64,000 nucleotides of DNA from Ariolimax columbianus (taxonomy: Eukaryota > Mollusca > Gastropoda > Stylommatophora > Arionidae): assembly GCA_036924085.1 (NCBI GenBank), contig JAVGWX010000007.1:35674953-35738952 (forward strand), read 5' to 3'. The position numbers were made by a program, and so were the translations under genes. Each line of letters opens with the position of its first letter. Position 1 is the first letter of the stretch. Shown here in pieces: positions 46,770 through 57,504 of this stretch. The notes beneath the pieces were generated by a model. That model was not told the origin of the DNA and did no database searches. It was given only the letters and a program-made list of their open reading frames with translations.

Positions 46770-48800
46770 ATGCACATCCAATCTATTCTTCTTCTTTTGT
46801 CCTGCTGTTCTTGCCTTGTGGTGTTGCAGAAAGGAGGTATGCGGAGACTTCTGATTTGTGTAAGGTGGGAGACTTGTGTAGTCGGCTTTTTAAAAATTTT
46901 TGAGTGTTTCCTTGATTCCCTCTATCCAATGTTGCCGTGGTCAACCTCTTGCTCGAGAATCAAATACTTACACTTACATGTAGTATGATTTAGCTGCAGG
47001 TTGTTCATAGTGTATTCTTGTTAAATAACCAAACCACTTTACACTCTCTGCTTCAATATAGAAGTCAACCGGTGTAGTCTCCACCATATTCCTAAGCGTA
47101 CTGTTACAGATTCTGTCTCAAATTGTTTTTCCTGTTGCATTTCTTACACAGTGCATCTCACAGGTCTCAATCTTACGTTTGTGCTTCTCTAGTAGTGGCC
47201 ATGTTTGACACTGATACCATAACCTAGGTATGATCAATGTGTTTATCAGCTTCTGTTTAGTGGACATATCGATACTTTGATGTTTCAGTGTCGGTGCCAG
47301 TTGGTAGCGCACCTTGTTTACCTTTTAAATTCTATTTTCTATCTCTCTGTCCAGCCTGCTATCTTCAGTGAAGACACTTCCCAGATACGTAAATTCCTGG
47401 ACCTGCTTTAAGATTGTGCCGCCGGTGCGGTAACTGCGCTGTAATGGTAGGAGGTTTATTGTCATAGTTCCTGTCTTATCGCAGTTGATGTTCATGTCAT
47501 AATCTAAGCAGGCTGATTTGAGTTGTCAGGTGATGTTGTAAATCATTCTGATCTTTATAGAAGAGGCTCTGATCATCTGCAAAAATCAATTCGTGTAGAG
47601 TTTCTTTACAGTGATTGGACAGTCGAGTGATTTGATTCATATATATGATGAATAAAAGTGGGGATAGAACACATCCTTGACATACCCCACTTCTTATTGG
47701 GAATTAGTGTGTCAATCCGACAGTTGTTCTATCCTAACAGCCCCTTTGCTATTCACGTACATGGCTCGTATGTTGTCCAGTAGCTGTCCCCCAACACTGT
47801 ATTCCTCCAGAACACTCCATAATTTATGCCTGTTGACTCTATATCAAAAGCCTTCTCTTGATCAATGAATGTCACATTTAGTTCTTTCTTATACTCTGTG
47901 GACTTTTCACTTAGCTGTCTTATAGCAAATATTGCATCCGTGCATCCTCTGCCTCTTCGAAAGCCACATTGAGAATTACTTAACATAGGCTCTACCCTAG
48001 ATCACACTTGCTGTTCCAAGATTCTGGCATAATTTTTCCCTACATGACTTAGAAGGGATATGCCTCCGTAGGAGCTGCATTCTTTTCTTTTATTCTTCTA
48101 TATGGGCACAACCATCGCTCTTTGCCAATCCCTGGATACTCTCCTTTCTTTCCATGCTTGCCGGAATATCTGAGTTGGCCACTCTATCCCTACTTCTTGG
48201 CACACCAATATGGCATCCCTTGGTATATTGTCATCTCCAGAGGCTGTGTTTTAGTGCATCTCCTAATGGCTTCTCTGACTTCCTACTCTAGGATTATTCT
48301 GTCATTACATGCGGTTAGTTCAGGTAATACTTGCAAGGATGTAATATTATCGAACATGTTCTGGTCATTGTCTCCTGTGTTTGGGTTGAGGAGCTCTGTG
48401 AAATGTGCCTCCCATCTTGTCTTTATCTCGTTGTTTTGTTATCGCAGATCAGTGTACCATTTCTGTCATTTATTATTGTGGTAGTGTTGTAATTAGCATC
48501 CCTCTCTCGCATGGCATGTATCTTTTTTGTAAAAGTCCCTAGGTGTTTTGGAACATAATTCATTCAACACCTCGCTGTATGTCTGCCATGCCTCCTCTCG
48601 TGACTTTAGTATTTCAGTCTTTGCTCTATGCCTCGCCTTTACTTCGACAGCTGCCTGTACCCTCTCATTTCACCACATCGTCCTTTTCTTTTTTACTCCT
48701 CCCTTCCTAATTTTCCCACAATTCACTGTCAAAGCATTTTGCAAAGCAGCCTTGAACTCAAGCCAGCTTTTTCTATTCCTTGTGTGCATAATGATCAAAT
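46770..48800 (-). mobile_element. LINE ORF2 remnant (about 2 kb)
   Basis: Minus-strand frames in order: a degenerate fingers region, SNSQCGFRRGRGCTDAIFAI, then IDQEKAFD, then EFTYLGSVF and YQLAPTLKHQSIDMSTKQKL, TLIIPRLWYQCQTWPLLEKH, and a final RARG.PRQHWIEGIKETL block. The 3' end at 46780 carries GAAGAAGAA. This is most of a reverse transcriptase plus C-terminus with numerous stops. It fills most of the intron between the exons at 45404 and 50085. Confidence 0.82.
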
Positions 48801-49149
48801 GCTGTTTTTATGTTCGGTTTTACTCTTACCTGTACTTCTATGTCTGTCAATCTATTCTTGAATGTATTAATTCACCTTGCCTGCACTATTTCCTGTGGCA
48901 ATGCATTCCAAGCATCCCCCACTCCGACTAAAAAAATATTTCATGGTATCTAATCTGGATATTTCTTAAATTAATTTGCAGCTGTGCCCTCTTAATATCC
49001 TAAGACAATCCTAGTCTTAATTGTTACTGCCAAATGCTCATCCGTGAGTCTTGATCTTAGCAATATTTTGTTCATCTTCATTGACTAGAAAACCTGCTGA
49101 CAAATATAAGCGAGACCAAACATAAATATTAAATTTGTAGCTGCAGAAA
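48801..49149. other. intron sequence between two LINE remnants
   Basis: No recognised content. It may include further degraded LINE sequence. Confidence 0.35.
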
Positions 49150-49940
49150 GCAACTTATGTTAATTTAGAATCAAGACAAGAGTGTCTCATATCACCATTC
49201 CTCTTCCTGCTGACTATTGACTGGATCATAAAGAGGATGACTGTATTTAATGATAGTGGCCATTAACTGGACTGACGAAGAAACTAGAGGATCTAGACTT
49301 TGCTGATGACTTGGCACAGGACTGCCATTAAATGCAAATTTAATTGGAAAGACTAGGGGTGTGGTCTCAGAATCTCAGAAATTAGGACTGAGCATTCACA
49401 TAGACAAAACTAAGATTTTAAGGAACATAAATGTTGATAAGATTATTATAGAGTTGGAGGGCCATATTTACATATCTGGGGAGCTTCATAGATAGGTGGA
49501 GCTGCAGAGCATGATATCAGACTAAGAATACAGAAGCCAAGACGGATCTTCATTGCATTGGGGAATTTATGGTCTTCCAGACAAATTAAGTCTGACACAT
49601 AGATTTGGATTTTCAACACTAATGTTAAGGCAGTACTATTGTATGAATCAGAGGTTTGGTGTTAAACAAAGACCCTAACAGATGGCAAATGTTTATAGAT
49701 AAATGCTTACACAGAATATGGGGATTGAAATAGTGCGATAAAGTTGCGAAATGTGAACCTGTGGCATAAAACTGGACAGGTGGCAGTTGATTAGAAGATA
49801 CCAAATAAATGCATTGGTGATGGATAAGACATACTTTTCATAAAGAAGAGAATGACATTATAAGACAGTCGAGGGTTCTGAAATCTGTATACATGTGTAA
49901 GTCAAAGACCTGTTCTGCAAGAGGAGACAAGAGTTTTGAT
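49150..49940 (+). mobile_element. LINE reverse transcriptase C-terminal remnant
   Basis: The plus strand gives SRQECLISPFLFLLTIDWII, a LDFADDLA-like remnant at 49280-49310, a YLGS-like block near 49480, MFIDKCLHRIWGLK near 49690 and a WIRHTF block near 49820. This matches the downstream half of a LINE reverse transcriptase ('GCLLSPFLFLLVIDWIM'). Stops are frequent. Confidence 0.75.
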
Positions 49941-50084
49941 TGATTGATTACTTGATTACAATATCGCCAAGCTCAAATATTTTATATGATGAATCACTTT
50001 TAAATCCATGTTGCTGACATCTGACATGGGGAAAGCATTAGTCTACACTACTTATACTGTCTAATTTGCTGTCTTCAACAACAG

Positions 50085-50267
50085 GAAACCTTAACAGATA
50101 TTAGAAGTGTCCTAGGTGATATTTCTCAGGTCAGAGATTTGGGCAAGCATCTGCTAATCTCTCCTGATTCTGTAGCTCATAAGACAATAGAGGCAACATT
50201 GACCATGTTGACTGACAGACATAACAACCTGGTGATCATGGCAAATAATAAGGGCAAGCAAATAGAG
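50085..50267 (+). CDS. spectrin-repeat exon (61 codons)
   Basis: The acceptor is cttcaacaacag|GAAACC and the donor is ATAGAG|GTAATA; 183 bases, phase 0 both sides. The product opens ETLTDIRSVLGDISQVRDLG and ends with HNNLVIMANNKGKQIE. The ending is typical of the C-helix of a spectrin repeat (normally DRWN.L...A..R.K.LE). It follows directly on from LETQIKDHK of the previous exon. Confidence 0.87.
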
Positions 50268-50374
50268 GTAATAGGAGTTAATTCTGCATATGATATTCTG
50301 TCATGTCATTACTTTAATTATGATTTCTTTCACATCAAAGACATTAGTTGCCAATTTAGTTTAGTCTTCATTAT

Positions 50375-50625
50375 TTCAATTCAAAATCAAATTCATTATT
50401 TCAATTCACAATCAAATTCATTACTTCAATTCACAATCAAATTCATTATTTCAATTCACAATCAAATTCATTATTTCAATTCACAATCAAATTCATTATT
50501 TCAATTCACAATCAAATTCATTATTTCAATTCACAATCAAATTCATTATTTCAATTCACAATCAAATTCATTATTTCAATTCACAATCAAATTCATTATT
50601 TCAATTCACAATCAAATTCATTAAA
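50375..50625. repeat. 25-bp minisatellite, about 10 copies
   Basis: The unit reads tcaattcacaatcaaattca plus ttatt. Copies are nearly identical. It begins about 110 bp after the donor at 50267. Readthrough past that donor would translate the array in three rotating frames without a stop. Confidence 0.92.
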
Positions 50626-50920
50626 GTGTCATCATAGTTCTAGTCCCATCACAATGATGTGATCTTAATTCTAGTCCAGTCACAACATTATCATCATAGT
50701 TCTAGTTGTATCACAACAGTAAGGTCATAGTTCTAGTTGTATCACAACATTATGGCTATAGTTCTAGTTGTATCACAACATTATGGTAATAGTTCTAGTC
50801 CTATCACAACATGAGTATAGCTCTATTCCCATCACAACAGCATTCTCATTGCTCCAATCCTACAACAACATTACCATAGCTGCACTCCCATATCAACAAT
50901 ATGATCACTACAATAAAATC
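50626..50920. repeat. about 45-bp diverged tandem repeat
   Basis: Units carry 'atagttctagttgtatcaca' and 'acattat'. About six diverged copies continue directly from the 25-bp array. Confidence 0.75.
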
Positions 50921-50999
50921 ACATCTTTAGTACTTTAATTACAAAATAAGTTATGCTATGGCCCCCTACATGCAATAGAAAACATGCATGATAGTTTGT

Positions 51000-51700
51000 C
51001 CATCACAAGTGATGAAGACCACTCTCTTTGTTCAGCCGTGTGGACAGTCGTATCTCTTGCTGTGTCCGCTGAAATGGGTGACTTGCTCTGAGATTTGGAT
51101 TAAAGTGAGGAAGAAACTGCGCCTTTTGTCAAACTCACTCACAGAGCCTAAGCTACCTTTTGCCAGTGGCAAGACATTCATTGAGATGACTGGAGATAGC
51201 ATAGGATGCAGATTTTGCCTCAGGGTTACCACCGAAGCCTTTCCGTAAACATGTAACCCGCAGGGTAGAAAGGTGGGAAGGCATCTAACGCAGTTCTGAG
51301 TTTGTCGTGCCCTTTCGATAACCACAAGAGGTCGTATGGACAACACTCAGCGTGTGAGTGAGTCTGGCATCTCTCCCCAGCTGTATTCAGCTCATCATAG
51401 TAGCATCTAAATTCCCACACGCCAAATTCGTGAAGGGGAACCGGCAAAACTAACCCGTGAGATACGACACAGGTATAACTAGTTTAAGCGTAGCGCCATT
51501 CAGCCGGCGTCCAGACCAGGATAAACGGATGGAAGAAATCACAAAAAAAGAACGAAATAACAAGTCCAGACGGAAAACAACTCCATGTATCCGTGAACAC
51601 AAGTGTAAGTCGTCGACTAGTGTGAATTCCAGGCAAATCCGTGGTCTTGCGGCATCCATAATGATCCAAAACAGTAGAGAAATGTAGACTCGCAGCCAGT
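51000..51700 (+). repeat. dispersed repeat of unknown class
   Basis: The first 250 bp match, in reverse, the stretch at 27100-27410. The sequence has no identified protein. Its right end overlaps words of the inverted-repeat family ('gactcgcagccagttacgg'). Confidence 0.5.
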
Positions 51701-51936
51701 TACGGTGCCATCTTTGCCAGATTTTTCAAAACATGCATAGGTAACAAGAAAATACTAATGCAATAACAATATTGTACAGTCAAAACGTAGAATTTGCAAA
51801 TGCAACAGTCAAAGTTGTTAGAACAGATAGTGATCACAAACAAACATATGTTGATCTTTTAACATCGTAAGTAAACATACAATTGGCCTGCATGGCTGAA
51901 GCTATACTCAACAAGAAAATTGTGCTTAATCTCAAG

Positions 51937-52101
51937 ATTGCCAAGCAGTGCAAAGAAATGCAAACACTTGCTAAGATGGCATATCAGAAGCAGCTCCAAG
52001 ATCTTCAAAACTGGCTAGAAGAAAAGAAAATTAACCAAGAGTCCTTTACATTACTTCCAGCAGCCACGACAAGCCTACACTTGCAGTTGGATGAGAACAA
52101 G
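51937..52101 (+). CDS. spectrin-repeat exon (acceptor uncertain)
   Basis: The donor is GAACAAG|GTCTGT, phase 0. Upstream the frame is open to 51871. Two phase-0 AG sites are possible: before 51937 (T-rich gtgcttaatctcaag) and before 51916 (actcaacaag). Neither is strong, and the AG at 51871 would put a stop in frame. From 51937 the exon has 55 codons and opens IAKQCKEMQTLAKMAYQKQL, with the tryptophan of DLQNWLEEKK at the A-helix position used in spectrin repeats, and ends HLQLDENK. It joins in phase to the exon at 53387. Confidence 0.7.
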
Positions 52102-52274
52102 GTCTGTGATTTATTTGAGTGATTCTCTGGGTCATATTTACACTTGATTGAGCACTTTTCATTGGTTTGTTGTCAAAGTGTTCCAATTCTTTAATTTTGC
52201 AAACATTCATTGAAAGTTGATCAGTTATTCATTTCTTAATATCTAAATAATTCATGACCTATTTTGGGATGAAG

Positions 52275-52575
52275 AGTGCATTAGTTGTAGCGGTTAGTGA
52301 CCAAAAGTTGATTGCTAGTGTCAGGGCCAGCCTGCCACAGCTACTAAGACCCTTCTCCACCTCCATATGGTGATCCTGAATAACAGGCTGCAACAGGATA
52401 GACGGGCTAAGGAAAAGGGATCGAAGTGGGAAGGCTAACCTGGTAACCAAAAATGCCATGCTGAAGTCTCTGATGGGTCAGACCAAAAGATGGTCACAGT
52501 CAGGCTGTGGACTACATCCTGCTACTTGCAAAGCCCCTTTTAAGGCTTGGTAGTGGGAGTTTGAGAACAAACAAT
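52275..52575 (+). repeat. SINE-like repeat, subfamily 1 (plus-strand copy)
   Basis: It shows 'gctagtgtcagggccagcct', 'tggtgatcctgaataacagg', 'ccaaaaatgccatgctgaag' and an end 'agtgggagtttgagaacaaa'. The GAA tail is lost. It lies in the intron after the exon at 51937. Confidence 0.78.
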
Positions 52576-53386
52576 GAATAAGATTACCTATTGAGCTTAT
52601 TCAGATGTTATCAAATCTACCAAGCTAGTGCCACGTTTTCACATGTGTTTTATATGCTTTCTTGTTATTGTCTTTAGTCATCAAGTGTTTTTTTTTCCAT
52701 AGCAAGGAAAGTGTTCATATATAATATAGATACTAAAGTCCAAATAGGTTTAGCAATTTTTAAGAAAATGCCATAAAATAATTGATATATATATATATAT
52801 TTTATCTATATAAAATTTTTGCCACATGGTATGCATATCTGATAATAGATGGACATGTAAAGTGATGTCGTGGTGACCAACACCTATAATCGTCACCCAG
52901 GACGTCCACCAATAAGATGTAAAGATGGCCTTCGACAAGACCTTTGTCCAGCATAGTGCTTAATGGCAAAGAACAGAGATGAGTTTAGATGACATTTGCC
53001 TACCTGGCATAGGGCACAAAATGTGCCTGAATGAACACTAGGAATACAGTATTACAGTATAAAATTTGTTATGGTTTAGCCAAACAGCAAAATGTGTTAA
53101 AACATAGACAATTGTCTGTCTGTCCAGAGGGAGGGAATGAGAGATGTTAACATGCATGCACACATTACACGCCTAATGAATACTTCATGACTTCTGTGAC
53201 ACTTGCACCTACACTACTACAATGTTCATCCACAGACCTAGATATAAATTTAGCTAGTAGTATTAAATAGAATGCATGTTCAGAATATCCCATTTTTATT
53301 TATCCCTCTACCCTTAACTAATGAAACTTTCTGATTATTTCTGAGTAAAAGCTTCACATTTTTCTGTTGTCAAACTCTTTTTGTAG

Positions 53387-53515
53387 GAACTTCAGGATGA
53401 AATCAACAGGTACCTGCAACAGATACCGGACCTGTTTGTGCAGTGTGACAGTTTGTCTGAGAATGAGTCACTTGCATCAGCAGAGAAATGGCGCAAAGAA
53501 TTGACAGATCTTCAG
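53387..53515 (+). CDS. spectrin-repeat exon (43 codons)
   Basis: The acceptor is actctttttgtag|GAACTT and the donor is CTTCAG|GTAATA; 129 bases, phase 0 both sides. The product opens ELQDEINRYLQQIPDLFVQC and ends EKWRKELTDLQ. The W and heptads fit the B/C helices of a spectrin repeat. Confidence 0.87.
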
Positions 53516-53559
53516 GTAATATTAGTGCATATCGTGTACAGTACATTTTTTATATGGTT

Positions 53560-54215
53560 TTTATATTTCTTGGCAGTCATTGTTTTGTTGGAATAGTGCG
53601 TCAGAAAACCAGACCTAAAGTTATCCTAGAGGAACACAAATTTCAGGACGTCATAAGTTTTAAATATCTCGACTCGACTATAAGCAACAATGGAGAAAGA
53701 AATAAGATGAAGAATAACCATTGTACTACAGAGGTTAACTAAAATGGGAATATTTATGGTATAACATTTTCAAAATGAAAAAAAATATAGATTCTGAAGA
53801 CATGCATCTGCCCGATGTCAACATACGTATGTGAGACATGGTCAACTACACAAACCCTACAGAAGAAGATTGAATCCTGTGATCTCAAATGCTACAGGAT
53901 GGTGGTTAAAGTACCATGGATCGTGAAAAAGAAAAATGCAGAAATCTTACAGAAGCTATATATATAACAAAAGTGGCTAGGAAACTAACATACTTTGGCC
54001 ACACCAAGCATCACATTAGCCTAGAAAGAACCATACTGGAACGTAAGGTACCTGGCAAAAGAGACAGACAAAGCGAGGAAAAGATGAACATTACAGAGAC
54101 TTTTGGGTTGACAGTGACAGAAGAAGGAGAGCTGGCCAGATTTCAAGTCTTTTTCAGATTGGCTGTCATGAGAATGACGTTCTGTGAAGGACATGCTACA
54201 TGATGATGATGATGA
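53560..54215 (+). mobile_element. LINE 3'-end fragment with ATGATGATG tail
   Basis: The plus strand gives a VISFKYLDSTISNNGE block (normally FKYLGS.I), then CETWSTTQTLQKKIE, a VARKLTYFGHTKHH block, VPGKRDRQ and VMRMTFCEGHAT, then GATGATGATG. It fills the intron between two exons and starts only about 45 bp after a donor, without disrupting either splice site. Confidence 0.78.
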
Positions 54216-54306
54216 ATGTGTCTCATCTGTCTTTGTTGTTCATGTTAAAATTGTAATCTAGATTTTTAAAGGCAGTGGTTACCTCATTCTGAATTCATTC
54301 TTTCAG

Positions 54307-54516
54307 GGTGATCTGGAGCAGCTTAAATTGACTGCAGCTGAAAAACGGACACAGCTTTTGACAGCCATTAAAGAAACTGAAGAGAGAAGGAGAGAAGTTG
54401 TTGATATAGATGTCAGTGTACGGAGATTCAACAAATGGATATATGATACTAACGAAATCACTCTGGCATCATCAGTTCGGACAGAAAGTGCTGGCAAACA
54501 GATTGGCATCAGTGAG
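54307..54516 (+). CDS. spectrin-repeat exon (70 codons)
   Basis: The acceptor is attcattctttcag|GGTGAT and the first donor is AGTGAG|GTAAGC; 210 bases, phase 0. The product opens GDLEQLKLTAAEKRTQLLTA, has RRFNKWIYDTNEI at an A-helix tryptophan, and ends KQIGISE. The last bases of the exon and the donor are included in the 42-bp tandem array that follows, giving eleven more donor-like copies downstream. Use of any of those would add TGA TAG in frame. Confidence 0.87.
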
Positions 54517-55030
54517 GTAAGCAGAAGTATCAATTGCTGATAGATTGGCTTCAGTGAGGTAAGCAGAAGTATCAATTACTGATAGATTGGCTTCAGTGAG
54601 GTAAGCAGAAGTATCAATTACTGATAGATTGGCTTCAGTGAGGTAAGCAGAAGTATCAATTGCTGATAGATTGGCTTCAGTGAGGTAAGGAGAAGTATCA
54701 ATTACTGATAGATTGGCTTCAGTGAGGTAAGCAGAAGTATCAATTGCTGATAGATTGGCTTCAGTGAGGTAAGGAGAAGTATCAATTGCTGATAGATTGG
54801 CTTCAGTGAGGTAAGCAGAAGTATCAATTACTGATAGATTGGCTTCAGTGAGGTAAGCAGAAGTATCAATTGCTGATAGATTGGCTTCAGTGAGGTAAGG
54901 AGAAGTATCAATTGCTGATAGATTGGCTTCAGTGAGGTAAGCAGAAGTATCAATTGCTGATAGATTGGCTTCAGTGAGGTAAGGAGAAGTATCAATTACT
55001 GATAGATTGGCTTCAGGGAAGCATGGAGAA
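54500..55030. repeat. 42-bp minisatellite that duplicates a splice donor, about 12 copies
   Basis: The unit is ttcagtgaggtaagcagaag plus tatcaattgctgatagattggc. The array begins in the last bases of the exon at 54307-54516. Twelve copies of GAG|GTAAGC or GAG|GTAAGG occur at 42-bp spacing, the first being the true donor. The last copy decays to cttcagggaagc. The period of 14 codons keeps the same frame, and each unit carries the same tandem stop codons. Confidence 0.95.
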
Positions 55031-55532
55031 GTGTCAAGAGTATTATTCTCTGGCAATGTTCATCTCTCATTTCTGAATTTGCTAATGCTTGCATGTTTAA
55101 CATCTTCTTAAATAAATATTTGTTCAGAAATGTCATCCTTAGTCATAATTCAATAGGTTATCTTTTTTAGCAATTATTTTGTGTTCATACATCCATGTTC
55201 CAAATCACTATCATCATCAGTTTTGTAACCTAGAAGGTCATTGAGGCACCGTTATTGCAGTTTGTCGAACCAGTTTACACCATACGTCTCGATTTTTTGC
55301 CAGGTTATTAGTTTTAACTATAGACCTTCTTGTTCACTCTTTTATATTGTTCTCCTATCTATTTTTTGGTGTCCCTCTCCCACGCTTTCCAGGCACAGTG
55401 CCTTGTAGGACGGTCTTGGTCCTGCAAGGCACCATTGTTCCAAATAGCAAGTTTAAATTAGCATTTGATTTGCACATGTTGAGATAAATTTTTCTAGCTT
55501 TTATATTTGTTCTGTTTTTCTTCTTTCTGTTA

Positions 55533-55802
55533 AAGTAAAGTAAAGTATCCCATAGCATTACTGCCGTAGGGCTGTGAGGTGTTAGCGATCTCACATTTCA
55601 AAGGCTCGGCTATATGAGGGCGGTAGCCATCTCCTCTCCCTCGCCGCTTTTACTTCCCGGACTGAACCGGTACCCATTTAAGGCTGGGTCGACCCGGGAC
55701 CCATTGCAGTCTGAAAAAAATACTACCGCCCCAACTGGGGAATGAACCCAGGACCACTCAGATGCGAAGCCAGCGCGCTAACCACTGCGCTACGTGGCTC
55801 CC
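55533..55802 (-). repeat. tRNA-derived SINE with target-site duplication
   Basis: The minus strand starts 'ggagccacgtagcgcagtgg', which has an intact box A (GTAGCGCAGTGGTTAGCGC) and box B (GGGTTCATTCC), as in a tRNA. The body is GC-richer and ends in 'atactttactttactttaa'. An exact 11-bp duplication tctttctgtta flanks it (55522-55532 and 55803-55813). It is in an intron, opposite to the gene. Confidence 0.9.
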
Positions 55803-56383
55803 TCTTTCTGTTATGTCCCTTTTTATTTCTAAATGAGCATGGAAGAACTACCTCCAGAAGCCTAAGCATCTCATTCATACACAGTGATGATTTATGGAGC
55901 CAAAATTGTTTTGTATCTGGCAGCTGCTACTCCATGCACAGCCATCATTGGTCACATGGATTGTGGAACATTCTTGATTGCTACTCCATGCTTAGCCATC
56001 ATTGGTCATATTGATTGTCAAACATGTTTTTTGTCTGCACAGCTGTTCTAATATTTTGCAACCCAAAAATGGAGAGGTCAAGGAGCTGCATGAGTTTTAA
56101 TTTAGTTGCCCTGATTGTTACATGCCAGTATTGTTGTATCATCTGCAAAGCCACATGCTTTTTCCTCTTCAGACATCCAAACAGCACCTATTTTCTATTT
56201 TTACTGTCTCTCTTATAATACAGTCAGTGATATCAAAAATAACAAAATGAATGTAGGAAAATGAAGAAAACAATTTCTTTACTGTAACTTAGAACACTTT
56301 ATTGTCTGTAACCTAATGAATGTAGTTATAAATATTAAATAAAAAACATTAAATTAACATTCTGCACACTCTGTCACTCTCAG

Positions 56384-56578
56384 GAACTTGCAGCAGAGAT
56401 CAAGGACCACAGACAGCTAGTAAGCCAAATTTATGATCAGAAATGGCAGATGACCCCATCCTCTTCACATGTTTTGGATTCTGAAACAGAAATCAGAGAA
56501 AGCTGGGAGAGATTGCATAGAATCCTTACAGAGAAGAAAGAATGTTTGGAAATCATTTTGATAACAGGAGAGCCCAGA
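56384..56578 (+). CDS. spectrin-repeat exon (65 codons)
   Basis: The acceptor is ctgtcactctcag|GAACTT and the donor is CCCAGA|GTATGT; 195 bases, phase 0 both sides. The product opens ELAAEIKDHRQLVSQIYDQK and includes IRESWERLHRILTEKKECLE, a typical C-helix with W. The linker-like AEIKDH matches the exon junction rule seen upstream. Confidence 0.88.
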
Positions 56579-57492
56579 GTATGTTGTTTATTTTACATTT
56601 GTTTGGATTCCCTTTTTATTTGTTCAATGTACCCACTTGTACATCTATGACTTTTGCTTTCAACCACTTCTGTCTCAAAATCAAAAGCAGGTCACAGTAT
56701 TTGACCACTGTTGAAGTGGTCTGCACATACCATATGGATTAACTCATTCACTCCCACGTGCTGATGTATCAGCTTCCAGATTTTATTAGAAAACCCAGGA
56801 GCTGATGTATCGGCTTTTGTGACTGTGTTCACAAAATCACATATTTTCCCATTCTTAATTCTCCTAAGTCTTTTATTTTGGTACTTGACAGAAGTCCAGA
56901 TTTTGAACGTTTCATTTCCAGAAGAGTTAGTGTGATCTTCATTGAAAAAAATGTTAATTTTTTGTACTTTAATTCCAGAATTTTTTTTTTTCCCCAGGGC
57001 AGCCATGAATCTAGCCCATGCCCCTTCAACCAGACCAAATAGAGTTTTTACAGTAGAAGCCTATTAATAGTTAGATTATATTACACCTAACAGTAATGAT
57101 GATGATGTTAATAGTTCTGAGAGTGACATTTCAATTTCTTTATCTAGTCTTAGTTCTAAGTCGAGCGATGAAAGTGAAACTAAATCTACTGACAAGGGGA
57201 TCGGTGCCCTCATTTTTCTCAAGCAACTGTAGCAACAGTTCATAAATTCAGTGAAACATTAGCAGGAACATTATTTCTGAATGTATATAAATTGTAAACA
57301 CTCACACTGGTGTTGATTGGGGCTTTCATTTTTGAATACTTTTTCAACTTCATATGCCTTCAGTAAAATGTGAATATTATAAAAATGTTAGATTATTCAT
57401 GTATTGGTTTAGAGCTGAATAATGTGTTGATGAGAGGGACATTTTTTCTTAATTTAAAAAAAAAGCAAATGGTTATGCAACTATAATTTTTC

Positions 57493-57504
57493 ATACACAA
57501 ATGC
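57493..57504. repeat. target-site duplication, left copy (nested LINE)
   Basis: atacacaaatgc is repeated exactly at 59609-59620, bracketing the LINE. Confidence 0.9.

Noticed and set aside
50139..50624. Plus-strand frame running through the exon at 50085 into FNSQSNSLFQFTIK repeats
   Set aside because: The consensus donor at 50267 ends the exon. The rest is the 25-bp minisatellite read in rotating frames.
54472..55056. Minus-strand 194-codon frame of repeated SAIDTSAYLTEANL units
   Set aside because: It is the complement of the 42-bp splice-donor minisatellite. It has no independent start context or similarity and is explained by the repeat.
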